A stretch of DNA of 64,000 nucleotides, from assembly GCA_965209105.1 (NCBI GenBank), contig CBDBQB010000025.1, positions 3,975 to 67,974 of the forward strand, given 5' to 3'. The notes under the pieces were generated by a model. The model saw nothing but the letters and a program-made list of their open reading frames with translations. It was not told the DNA's origin and ran no database searches. Numbering within the stretch: position 1 is the stretch's first letter; each line of letters starts with the position of its first letter. Of the stretch, positions 26,325-34,269 are shown piece after piece. This stretch comes from JAAELZ01 sp965209105. Lineage in GTDB: Bacteria; Pseudomonadota; Gammaproteobacteria; Arenicellales; Poriferihabitantaceae. Both the position numbers and the translations under genes were made by a program.

Positions 26325-27524
26325 TTATCGCTCCACCAACTTAACTTTGGCGTTATACCAGTTCATAAACATAGAGGTTACCAATGAAATGGTTAAGTAG
26401 ACCAACATGGTCATTAAGATGATTTCGACCGCTTTACCGGTTTGATTCAACACCGTACCTGCAAAGGTGGCGACCAGATCAGGGTAGGCGATCGCAGTCG
26501 CAAGCGAGGAGTTCTTCGTGAGGTTGAGGTATTGGCTGGTCAGCGGCGGCACGATGACGCGCATGGCTTGCGGAATAACAACTAAACGTAGGGTCGAACC
26601 TTTACGTAGCCCCAATGCGCTCGACGCTTCGGTTTGACCATAATCCACTGCTTGGATACCTGATCTCACAATTTCAGCGATAAACGCGGCGGTATAGGCA
26701 ACCAAGGCGACGACCAGGGCCATAAATTCCGGTATGATGTTGAGTCCAAAATTTGCTCTGGGTCTAAACGTGCCCATTTCACCGGGTTGCATGGTAATGG
26801 GGCTACCCATTAACATGAATAAAATCAATGGCAAGCCGATAATCAAGCCTAAAGCAGACCAAAGTACCGGAAACTGTTGACCCGTCTCCATTTGGCGTTT
26901 CTTCGCCCAACGAGAAATCAAAATTGTTGCAATAATACCCACGATTAAGCCGCCGACGACTATGCCAAAACCGCTTTCGGGGATGGGTTTGGCGACCAAT
27001 AGGCCGTTATTGGTGAGCGAGTACCAAAGTTCTTCGCCCTTTGCGTGCACGTCCCTAGGTCCGGGCAGGGGCTTTAATACCGCGTGATACCAAAAGAATA
27101 TTTGTAACAGTAGGGGAATATTCCGTAATGTTTCAACGTAGATGGTTGAAATTTTGTTAATGATCCAGTTACTGCTCAGACGTCCGACGCCGACGAGAAA
27201 TCCGATTATCGTGGCGAGAACACAGCCGACGAATGCAACCAGTAGAGTGTTCAGCAGCCCGACGAAGAATACTCGAAGGTAACTCGACTCTTCGTTGTAA
27301 CCGATTAGCGATTGAATAATCGCAAAACCTGATTGTGTACTTAGAAAATCAAAACCAAACTTGATGTTTTGATCCCGCATATTGGTTGCGGTGTTGTCAA
27401 TGAGTGTCCAGATGAACCAAGCGATGACGGCTAGGGTGATGGCTTGAAAAACTTGGCCCCGTGTTTTTTGATCGCTTAATGAAAAGCTTTGCTTAGACCT
27501 TGGCGCTGTGGTGGGCTTTGCCAT
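26325..27524 (-). CDS. aapQ: Amino acid ABC permease AapQ
   Basis: 399-residue permease partner of AapM. Features: FVGLLNTLLVAFVGCVLAT opening the permease core, WYHAVLKPLPGPRD, and the EAA loop AEIVRSGIQAVDYGQTEASSALGLRKG. The long insertion in the middle is characteristic of AapQ. Follows aapJ after an intrinsic terminator, so it is likely expressed at lower level than the binding protein. Confidence 0.92.
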   Translation of the reverse strand: MAKPTTAPRSKQSFSLSDQKTRGQVFQAITLAVIAWFIWTLIDNTATNMRDQNIKFGFDFLSTQSGFAIIQSLIGYNEESSYLRVFFVGLLNTLLVAFVGCVLATIIGFLVGVGRLSSNWIINKISTIYVETLRNIPLLLQIFFWYHAVLKPLPGPRDVHAKGEELWYSLTNNGLLVAKPIPESGFGIVVGGLIVGIIATILISRWAKKRQMETGQQFPVLWSALGLIIGLPLILFMLMGSPITMQPGEMGTFRPRANFGLNIIPEFMALVVALVAYTAAFIAEIVRSGIQAVDYGQTEASSALGLRKGSTLRLVVIPQAMRVIVPPLTSQYLNLTKNSSLATAIAYPDLVATFAGTVLNQTGKAVEIILMTMLVYLTISLVTSMFMNWYNAKVKLVER

Positions 27525-27575
27525 ATCTTTCCTCGTTGTTCTTATTGATTCAAACTATGTAAGAGGGGAGGGAAT

Positions 27576-27606
27576 AAAAAAGAAGGCACCCTCTAGGTGC
27601 CTTCTT
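27576..27606 (-). terminator. Intercistronic terminator between aapJ and aapQ
   Basis: An 11-bp perfect stem (27580-27590 with 27596-27606, 5-base loop) followed on the minus strand by a T run. It lies just after the aapJ stop and before aapQ. Partial termination here would give more binding protein than permease, as is usual for such operons. Confidence 0.9.
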
Positions 27607-27620
27607 ATCACTGCTTGCGA

Positions 27621-28634
27621 CTATCGCGCAGGTGCTGCGTAAAGCAATCCACCGGCGTTCCACAGGGCGTTCAAGCCGCGTGCTAAACCGAGCGGTGTAT
27701 CAGGGCCAACATTGCGCTCAAAGCTTTCGGCGTAGTTACCGACTTGCTTAACGATTTGATGACAAAAGTCATTAGGGATACCTAATAGACCGCCCAAATC
27801 ACCCGCTGAGCCTAATTGACGCTGGATGCCAGGATTATCCGAAGTAGCCATCTCATCAACATTAGCGCTGGTGATGCCCATCTCTTCAGAATTGATCATG
27901 CAGTTCAATGACCACATAACGACATCGCCCCATTGGCTGTCGCCGTGGCGTACAAGTGGGCCGAGTGGCTCTTTAGAAATGATCTCAGGCAAAATTTTGT
28001 GTGCTGATGGATCAGCCAATTTGGTACGCTGTGCCGCGATACCTGATTGGTCAGTCGTATACACGTCACAACGGCCTGCATCGTAAGCGGCGACAACTTC
28101 GTCGGCCTTTTCAAATGCAACCACTGTGTACTCTAAACCCAAGGTACGGAAATAATCCGCAACGTTAAGTTCAGTTGTTGTACCCGTGTTGGTACAGATC
28201 GCAGCGCCGCCTAATTCAGCCGCACTGGTAACACCTAAATCGTTGCGCACCATAAAACCTTGGCCATCGTAGTAGTTAACGCCAATAAAATCACCGTGGT
28301 GGGCATCACGACTTAATGTCCAAGTCGTATTGCGGGTCAACACGTCGATTTCACCTGATGTTAGCGACGTAAAACGTGTCTTCGCCGATAATGGCTTAAA
28401 CTCAGCTTTAGTTGCATCACCGAAAACAGCAGCAGCAACAGCGCGACAGGTATCAACATCAAGTCCGCTCCACTTTCCATCAGCGTCTGGATTTGAAAAC
28501 CCAGGTAAGCCCTGGCTCACACCGCAGGTGACAGCACCTTTGGCCATAACGTCTTCTAGAGTACCCGCTTGGGCAATTCCCATACTCGCAAGCGAGAGGG
28601 TCGCAGCCATGGCCGCAGTTTTAGTTAATTTCAT
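27621..28634 (-). CDS. aapJ: Periplasmic amino-acid-binding protein AapJ
   Basis: About 337 residues. Signal peptide MKLTKTAAMAATLSLASMG then cleavage near AQA-GTLE; mature protein has the family-3 solute-binding fold: GVSQGLPGFSNPDADGKWSGLDVDTCRAVAAAVF, VLTRNTTWTLSRDA, DVYTTDQSG. This is the AapJ/BztA-type receptor of the general L-amino acid system. The ATG at 28634 is chosen because GAGGATATT lies just before it and the signal peptide starts there; an in-frame ATG six codons upstream is less likely. Confidence 0.93.
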   Translation of the reverse strand: MKLTKTAAMAATLSLASMGIAQAGTLEDVMAKGAVTCGVSQGLPGFSNPDADGKWSGLDVDTCRAVAAAVFGDATKAEFKPLSAKTRFTSLTSGEIDVLTRNTTWTLSRDAHHGDFIGVNYYDGQGFMVRNDLGVTSAAELGGAAICTNTGTTTELNVADYFRTLGLEYTVVAFEKADEVVAAYDAGRCDVYTTDQSGIAAQRTKLADPSAHKILPEIISKEPLGPLVRHGDSQWGDVVMWSLNCMINSEEMGITSANVDEMATSDNPGIQRQLGSAGDLGGLLGIPNDFCHQIVKQVGNYAESFERNVGPDTPLGLARGLNALWNAGGLLYAAPAR

Positions 28635-28721
28635 AATATCCTCGATATTCAATGGTTTACTTGGTTTATGTGATTTAATTTATTAAGTTCTTTACGAACC
28701 GTTCTCAGATGGAACGGGAGA

Positions 28722-28752
28722 AGTGTACTCCTAACGGGGTGGTTGCTGTCAA
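28722..28752 (-). promoter_or_regulatory. Candidate aapJ promoter
   Basis: On the minus strand a perfect TTGACA (28752-28747) is followed by weak -10 choices: AGTACA after 17 bases or TACACT after 19 bases. About 90 bases upstream of the aapJ ATG. Confidence 0.3.
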
Positions 28753-28858
28753 GGCATTATTCCTCATTGGAGGTATATAAGAAGTCATTAATATATTTTA
28801 TTGATACCATTATTTATGCTGATGGCATATCGGTGAGCAACAAAACTGAAAATTTGCC

Positions 28859-28887
28859 TTGATCACGCCTTGCATACGAAATAAAAT
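28859..28887 (+). promoter_or_regulatory. Promoter of rpsF-rpsR-rplI
   Basis: TTGATC (28859-28864), a 17-base spacer and TAAAAT (28882-28887). This would give a leader of about 107 bases before rpsF, long enough for autogenous control by ribosomal protein binding, though I did not resolve the known S6:S18 leader motif. Confidence 0.55.
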
Positions 28888-29000
28888 ACGCGCCCTTAAA
28901 TAGCTACTGTATATATCAAAGGTAGTTTTCAATCACTCCTTTCTCTACTGGGTTTTCTGACATTGAAAGCATCAGAGGGAAATTATCCAAGAGGAGAAAA

Positions 29001-29627
29001 ATGCGACATTATGAAATAGTGTTTTTGGTCCATCCCGACCAAAGCGAAGAAGTACCGGCGATGATCGAGCGCTTTAGCGCGATGGTCACAGACGCCAAAG
29101 GCAAAGTGCACCGCGTAGAAGATTGGGGTCGACGTCAGTTGGCTTATATGATTAAAGATGTTCACAAAGCCCATTACGCGATGATGAATGTTGAAGTCGG
29201 GCTTGATGCGCTTAAAGAGATAGAGACCAGCTTTAAATTCAATGATGCGATTATTCGTAACTTAATCGTTAGCAAGAAGAATGCGATTAGCGATCCATCG
29301 CCTTTGGCAAAAACCGAAGATGACGATAAAGCCACGACTGACAAAGTAGCCGCAGCCAAAAAAGAGACTAAACCTGAGGCAAAGGAAGATTCGGCTAAAG
29401 CAGAGACTAAACCTGAGGCAAAGGAAGATTCGGCTAAAGCAGAGACTAAACCTGAGGCAAAGGAAGCAACAGCTAAAGCAGAGACTAAACCTGAGGCAAA
29501 GGAAGATTCGGCTAAAGCAGAGACTAAACCTGAGGCAAAGGAAGAAACAGCTAAAGCAGAGACTAAATCTGAGACAGTAGAAGACACACCTAGCAAAGAC
29601 GCTAAGACAGACGAGGGGGCAGAATAA
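29001..29627 (+). CDS. rpsF: Ribosomal protein bS6 with long repeat tail
   Basis: Small-subunit protein that pairs with bS18 on the platform. Residues 1-about 95 are the ordinary bS6 fold (MRHYEIVFLVHPDQSEEVP, RRQLAYMIKDVHKAHY). The remaining 110 residues are a low-complexity, Lys/Glu/Ala-rich tail containing five in-frame copies of a 13-residue unit beginning ETKPEAKEDSAKA plus a degenerate sixth. At 208 residues it is far longer than usual (E. coli bS6 is about 130). The tail is probably disordered and outside the ribosome core. GAGGAGAAAA ribosome binding site. Its TAA overlaps the rpsR ATG by one base. Confidence 0.95.
   Translation: MRHYEIVFLVHPDQSEEVPAMIERFSAMVTDAKGKVHRVEDWGRRQLAYMIKDVHKAHYAMMNVEVGLDALKEIETSFKFNDAIIRNLIVSKKNAISDPSPLAKTEDDDKATTDKVAAAKKETKPEAKEDSAKAETKPEAKEDSAKAETKPEAKEATAKAETKPEAKEDSAKAETKPEAKEETAKAETKSETVEDTPSKDAKTDEGAE
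29364..29597 (+). repeat. 39-bp tandem repeat inside rpsF
   Basis: Five units of 39 bases at 29364, 29403, 29442, 29481 and 29520, and a diverged sixth at 29559. The first two are identical at the base level; later ones differ at the seventh to tenth codons. The unit length is a multiple of three, so copy number can change without breaking the frame. Confidence 0.95.
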
Positions 29628-29893
29628 TGGCCGCAAGAAAGAAAAAGAAACAGCGTAAGGGCAATCGTCCTCGTTTTACGCGGGCGCGTATTTGTAAGTT
29701 CACAGTTGAAGGGATAACATCCGTCGACTATAAGGACTTAGAAATCTTAAAAGGCTTTGTGACTGAAAGCGGCAAAATGATGTCCGCGCGTAATACGGGC
29801 ACCAAAGCCAAATATCAACGTCAGCTATCGACAGCCATCAAACAAGCGCGTTTCCTTGCTTTGATGCCTTACACCGATAGCCACAAGAACTAA
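29627..29893 (+). CDS. rpsR: Ribosomal protein bS18
   Basis: 88 residues. The conserved core DYKDLEILKGFVTESGKMMSARNTGTKAKYQRQLSTAIKQARFLALMPY is complete (seen in full; only the start of it is quoted in other databases as the family signature). The N-terminus is very basic (AARKKKKQRKGNRPRF). Start codon overlaps the rpsF stop. Normal length. Confidence 0.96.
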   Translation: MAARKKKKQRKGNRPRFTRARICKFTVEGITSVDYKDLEILKGFVTESGKMMSARNTGTKAKYQRQLSTAIKQARFLALMPYTDSHKN

Positions 29894-29904
29894 GGGAGCA
29901 TCGC

Positions 29905-30459
29905 ATGGACCTTATACTACTTGAAAATATTCGTAATCTGGGCAGTCTCGGCGATCTCGTCTCGGTTAAACCGGGTTATGGGCGGAATTTCCTAATTCCT
30001 CAACAAAAGGCGATGTTTGCCTCTGACGATGCAAAAGAGAAAGTTGATCAAGCACGCGTTAATTTGGCCAAGCAAGAGGCGGATCGACTCGATGTTGCAA
30101 ATGCGCGTGCCGCATTGGCACCTCGCAGCGTTTCTATCACTCGTCTTGCAAACACAGAAGGACATTTGTTTGGTTCGGTTGCAAATGTAGATATTGCTGA
30201 GGCCTTGTCTAGCGACGATGTGACGATTGAAAAATCTGAAATCTATTTGCCGGATGGCGCGTTTAAAGAAGTCGGGCAGTTTACCGCTGAGATTATCTTG
30301 CATACCGAGGTACGATTCAATATTTCGGTCGATGTTGTCGGCGAAGAGGGTGAAGCACCTGAAGGGCTAGAGATTATCGATGAAGACGCGGATGCGCATC
30401 ACCTTAAAGGTTTTCAACTACCTTCTGAGGAAGAAGTCGGCGAGTTATCTGACGACTAA
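29905..30459 (+). CDS. rplI: Ribosomal protein bL9 with acidic extension
   Basis: Large-subunit protein bound to 23S rRNA. N-terminal domain MDLILLENIRNLGSLGDLV and KPGYGRNFLIPQQKA, connecting helix, and C-terminal domain (LFGSVANVDIAEAL) are intact. The protein is 184 residues against about 149 in E. coli; the surplus is an acidic tail from about residue 145 (EEGEAPEGLEIIDEDADAHH and on). The reading frame and terminator that follow show this is the natural end. Confidence 0.95.
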   Translation: MDLILLENIRNLGSLGDLVSVKPGYGRNFLIPQQKAMFASDDAKEKVDQARVNLAKQEADRLDVANARAALAPRSVSITRLANTEGHLFGSVANVDIAEALSSDDVTIEKSEIYLPDGAFKEVGQFTAEIILHTEVRFNISVDVVGEEGEAPEGLEIIDEDADAHHLKGFQLPSEEEVGELSDD

Positions 30460-30486
30460 GCGATAAGGCGGTTTTCCGTTTTAGCT

Positions 30487-30512
30487 AAAAGCGCCTTAAT
30501 TGGCGCTTTTTT
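30487..30512 (+). terminator. Intrinsic terminator after rplI
   Basis: AAAAGCGCC, a 6-base loop TTAATT, GGCGCTTTTTT: a 9-bp perfect stem and T run. The A run on the other side lets it serve the convergent gene ending at 30529 too. Confidence 0.92.
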
Positions 30513-30528
30513 ATTGCTTGCAAAATGT

Positions 30529-33500
30529 CTATAAGGTATCCGCGCCGATCATACCCTTAAGGCTTTTAACATACCCACTGGCTTTCGTTTTTGCCAGCAT
30601 GTTTTTTGCCAATGCCAATTTTTCGTCGATACGCATGGACTGTGCGACGTCCGCATAGGTGTCGTCTTTAGAAAACTTTTCGATTGCATCAACATGGCGT
30701 TGCCATAGGGCTTTATCTTGGGATTGCTGCCTGTCGAGGCGTGCTCGATACCAATCGGATTCGAGTAAAGCGTTTTTGCTGAACATTTCGCGAAAGGCTG
30801 CGTTCTGCGCATTCATGCCCTGATATTCGCCTTCTGCCATGATATACAACAAGGCTTTCAGTGGCGGGCAGGCAGACTCTACGCTTTCGTCATCAATATA
30901 TTGCTGGGCAACGCGCTGCTGTGTTTCAACGACATTATTGATGCCGTCGACAAACATCTCAAAATCTTGCGTCTCGGGCTTTAAAAGCGCTTCATCAAAG
31001 GCGACCGCAGGGCTGTCAAATATCTTACCCATAAAACTTGTCACGAAGCGTTCAGTGATTCGATAGCCCAATCGACTCCCCAGAACGAGTTCGCCCTGAT
31101 GTTCAAAATCCTCAATTTTTTCAAGGAATTGATTTTCAATGAGCGCACTTGCGGTGCGTTCATCGGGATCCAGTCGTGCCCAAATTTCTGGTATTAACAG
31201 GCTAATATCATGATCAACGCGGAGCTTGGGGCCTATATAACCTGCGGCGCTGGAAAAACCATCGTAGCCCGTTAAAATATACGAAACCAGTGCATTGTTT
31301 AGATCACTGGTGGTACGCAGAGCGTTAAATGGGCCCTTGGTGAGTGCGCCTTCGCTTCCGGTGCCGGTGGTCGATGGGGATTTCCCCGTCAAGCTGCTGA
31401 TAAAATCCATGAACAACTCGGGTAATTCCTGATAATGAATAGGATTGTAAATTGCCAGCGGGCGTATTCCGGGTTCCGCTGGATTGTTACGTCTGCCAGT
31501 GAGAACAGCATCTACGGACTGAATCACCGGTGCATCGGGGAGTAGTTCTCGATTGAGTCGCGCGCCCATGGCGGCGACATATTTTCGAAAGGGTTGTTGA
31601 ATATCCGGTCTAATCTGTAAGTAACGTGGGTTCTTGCTTGGCTTGCCATTAACCATTCGCGGATGCGCGGATGAAACAACGATTTGAGAATCCTGATATG
31701 CGCCCTTTAGCAGAGCATGCATCGGTGGTGTATAGGCTTGAAAATCCACTACATCTTCTACAATGTCTTGTAAGGCCTTGCCTTCTAGCGGCTCATAGTT
31801 GGCCATAAAAGTCGATGCTTGGGCCATATCATATTCAGTTTGTTTATCGTATCCGCGGTGTATTGCTTCATCGGGTCGTTGAAATAAACGGAATTCACAA
31901 TTGTGCGTTAATTTGACGCTATCGCCCGAATAGTTGGGAGAGTGGTTTGCAAGGCTTTCTCTGGGCACTACCACCGATGCAGTGATATCGTCTTCCATTT
32001 GAATTTTCTCACAGGCAATGAAATCTTGACGCAGTTTATAGGTGTGCCAGCCGCCATGTTTATCGAGGCCAACCCTTAAGTAGGCCAGTGATAGCTTGCG
32101 TCCATCGTGTTTCAGCGCGTGCCCAGATTCACCATTGATGATATCGACGGTAAAATGCTCGCGCCAATGATTGCCCCACTCGCTTTGATGCATGCGTTTA
32201 ATCACAAACACCAAAGAAAGAATGCGATCAGGAATCTCCGATAGCCAGTGATTAAAGGCCTCGGTGTTACTCAGCGAAGGTGTCAGCAACTTGATCACTG
32301 AACCAAGACTTCGATCTTCTGATAAAGGTTTTCGGCTTGGGTCGTGATCCTCGTCTTGGAATTCTTCTTTTAGGCGCGCGGAATAGTCGTGCTCCATGAT
32401 TTGCGCGACGGCATCTAAATCTTCATCAATATTATTAACAAAGATAGGTCCATAAATAATGGCATCGTCCAAGGACTTGGAAATTTCAGACTTTCCGCCC
32501 CCCGAGACGGTACTCGGTTTGTGACAAAACACGCCTTCTGGATCAGTACCTATTAGCCGCCAAGACGGTGCATCAGGGTGCTTTTGCATTTCGATTTTAT
32601 AGCCATTGGGCTGCATATAAACCTTGCCAGGCTGTAATCGAATACTTTGCCTAGCACCGTCTTTTGTCCAACAGATGGTTTGCCCGTGTATACGCATACG
32701 GATATCACGGGGAATATAAATAAGATCCGGATACTGCCGATCAATTGCGTAGCCCTCAGTGCGAATGTCTAAATTGTCGCCCATGCGCTCAGACATACTT
32801 TTAAAGGTATGGTGTGCGAGACGGGTTTTGCTGTCTACCCCATATTCTTCTGCATGGTTACGCCGTACAAAGGCCAATGCACCGCCAGCATGCTCTTCTT
32901 CGGCAAGACCGAAAAGATTTGCGGCGTAGCCGATTTGAGTTTTAACTTCCTTTTTGCAGTAACCGTAGTAGTTATCGGCAATAACCGTCACCATCACGCC
33001 CGATTCATCGCGCGCAGTGATTTTAAATGCGTATCCGTCGTTATATAAATCGGCATCGTCCTTCCAACACATGCCTTGTTTGATTTGCATTGGCGTGGCT
33101 TTGTCGATATGCGGAAGACCGACGGACTTTTTCGTGACACGTGTCAGATGGGGCGCCAAAATGACACAGCCCGTATGACCTGTCCAATGTTCAATATCAA
33201 GCGCCGCATCGTGTTCTGGCAATGAGGGGTTGCCTGCGTTGCCAAAGATACTTTCGACAAAATCTAAATTGCTCACTAAATTGCCAGGCGCAAAGAATCT
33301 CACTTCCAGACTTTTAGCAGGAGAGGTTCCCGGGATTTCTGGCACCACAACCGGTCGCATCAATAAAGAGACAAACAGTTTCGCTTGCTCAGTTTGATTG
33401 GACGTAAAGGGCAGGGCAAGCAGGTCATCAGGCGCCTTGAAGGCCTCAGTCAATAGCGCCTGATAGGTGATTTTGGGTACCGTCAGCTTATCGCCTTGGA

Positions 33501-33963
33501 TAGGCAGGCCACCATCAGCAATATGAAACACGCCTTGCGTGGTACGGCGATCATTGCTGGGGTTGTTCAATACCCCCTGACGGGTGCGGTAACTTGAAAC
33601 AATATCTGAGGTAAATGTGTCACCATCGTGTGGTAGAGACAGCTCTCGTGCAAGGCCATATCGATCAAGAATAAAACTGTTGCCCGGAAGTCTCGGCGTA
33701 TCACCTTGGCAATCAAGCAAGTAGCGGTCTAGGAAATCTTGAATACGTTGATCACTGGGGCAGAGGTGGCGACCCAGCAAACGATTTTTTTGGTTATAGC
33801 TCTTCAGTAAATCTTGCGCAGAATCGATAAAGTCGGTATCCCCGCTACTGGCGATGGGTTGGCCGGTGGAGGCAAGCTTTAGGTTGATATAAAGCTGAAG
33901 GCTTTTTCTGTCAGGGCTGTTTGATTGGCAAGTATCGAGGCCAGCTGAATTGTTGAAAGTCAT
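30529..33963 (-). CDS. Probable PPi-type phosphoenolpyruvate carboxykinase
   Basis: 1144-residue single ORF on its own transcript. The size, the lack of known domain boundaries, the segment IADNYYGYCKKEVKTQIGYA near residue 330 and a P-loop-like GGGKSE at 488-493 fit, from memory, the diphosphate-dependent PEP carboxykinases described from Propionibacterium and Entamoeba (about 1100-1150 residues), which interconvert oxaloacetate plus PPi and PEP plus CO2 plus phosphate. I cannot align it here, so the call is moderate. Many databases label this family hypothetical. The neighbourhood gives no operon, but ppc, pyk and maeB in the window act on the same metabolites. No signal peptide or membrane helix. 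Alternative: an uncharacterised large cytosolic protein. Confidence 0.55.
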   Translation of the reverse strand: MTFNNSAGLDTCQSNSPDRKSLQLYINLKLASTGQPIASSGDTDFIDSAQDLLKSYNQKNRLLGRHLCPSDQRIQDFLDRYLLDCQGDTPRLPGNSFILDRYGLARELSLPHDGDTFTSDIVSSYRTRQGVLNNPSNDRRTTQGVFHIADGGLPIQGDKLTVPKITYQALLTEAFKAPDDLLALPFTSNQTEQAKLFVSLLMRPVVVPEIPGTSPAKSLEVRFFAPGNLVSNLDFVESIFGNAGNPSLPEHDAALDIEHWTGHTGCVILAPHLTRVTKKSVGLPHIDKATPMQIKQGMCWKDDADLYNDGYAFKITARDESGVMVTVIADNYYGYCKKEVKTQIGYAANLFGLAEEEHAGGALAFVRRNHAEEYGVDSKTRLAHHTFKSMSERMGDNLDIRTEGYAIDRQYPDLIYIPRDIRMRIHGQTICWTKDGARQSIRLQPGKVYMQPNGYKIEMQKHPDAPSWRLIGTDPEGVFCHKPSTVSGGGKSEISKSLDDAIIYGPIFVNNIDEDLDAVAQIMEHDYSARLKEEFQDEDHDPSRKPLSEDRSLGSVIKLLTPSLSNTEAFNHWLSEIPDRILSLVFVIKRMHQSEWGNHWREHFTVDIINGESGHALKHDGRKLSLAYLRVGLDKHGGWHTYKLRQDFIACEKIQMEDDITASVVVPRESLANHSPNYSGDSVKLTHNCEFRLFQRPDEAIHRGYDKQTEYDMAQASTFMANYEPLEGKALQDIVEDVVDFQAYTPPMHALLKGAYQDSQIVVSSAHPRMVNGKPSKNPRYLQIRPDIQQPFRKYVAAMGARLNRELLPDAPVIQSVDAVLTGRRNNPAEPGIRPLAIYNPIHYQELPELFMDFISSLTGKSPSTTGTGSEGALTKGPFNALRTTSDLNNALVSYILTGYDGFSSAAGYIGPKLRVDHDISLLIPEIWARLDPDERTASALIENQFLEKIEDFEHQGELVLGSRLGYRITERFVTSFMGKIFDSPAVAFDEALLKPETQDFEMFVDGINNVVETQQRVAQQYIDDESVESACPPLKALLYIMAEGEYQGMNAQNAAFREMFSKNALLESDWYRARLDRQQSQDKALWQRHVDAIEKFSKDDTYADVAQSMRIDEKLALAKNMLAKTKASGYVKSLKGMIGADTL

Positions 33964-34265
33964 GTAATTATTATCTGTTTTATCCTGAGCACATCATAAA
34001 CAAGCCTGCTCTTTAGAACAAGCTAAACCCCTGAATACAGCGATTAATAATCTGTTCAGTGCGGCGGAGCGCGTTGATTTTCTTTGCGGAATGCGATTTA
34101 TGATCGAGATGCCTCACGCCTAGGCTTGGCTATTTATTCTTTACTAATGATCACGCTAAACAAGTGCTTAGACCGAGCGTAAAGCGCCATTTTCGATTAG
34201 AATCAGCGCATGAAAATTTCAACTGCTTACTACGCTAAAGACGGGCTTAAACGGATTCATCAAAG
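33964..34265. other. Divergent intergenic region
   Basis: 302 bases between the large minus-strand gene and the glycosyltransferase. It carries a short ORF at 34210-34269 (listed) and presumably divergent promoters, but no clear -35/-10 pair was found. Confidence 0.4.
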
Positions 34266-34269
34266 ATGA
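34210..34269 (+). CDS. Possible 19-codon upstream ORF
   Basis: ATG AAA ATT TCA ... ending TGA, reading MKISTAYYAKDGLKRIHQR. Its TGA overlaps the ATG of the next gene (ATGA at 34266), the layout of translational coupling. It could be a leader peptide or chance; no repeated codons that would suggest attenuation. Confidence 0.25.
   Translation: MKISTAYYAKDGLKRIHQR

Larger units (their letters stand above)
28635..29000. other. Divergent control region between aapJ and rpsF
   Basis: 366 bases with no ORF. It holds the rpsF promoter and a candidate aapJ promoter (both listed). No other structure was recognised. Confidence 0.5.

Noticed and set aside
29174..29636. Long minus-strand ORFs opposite rpsF
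   Set aside because: They arise from the in-frame tandem repeat read backwards; the bS6 frame, ribosome binding site and operon are clear on the plus strand.
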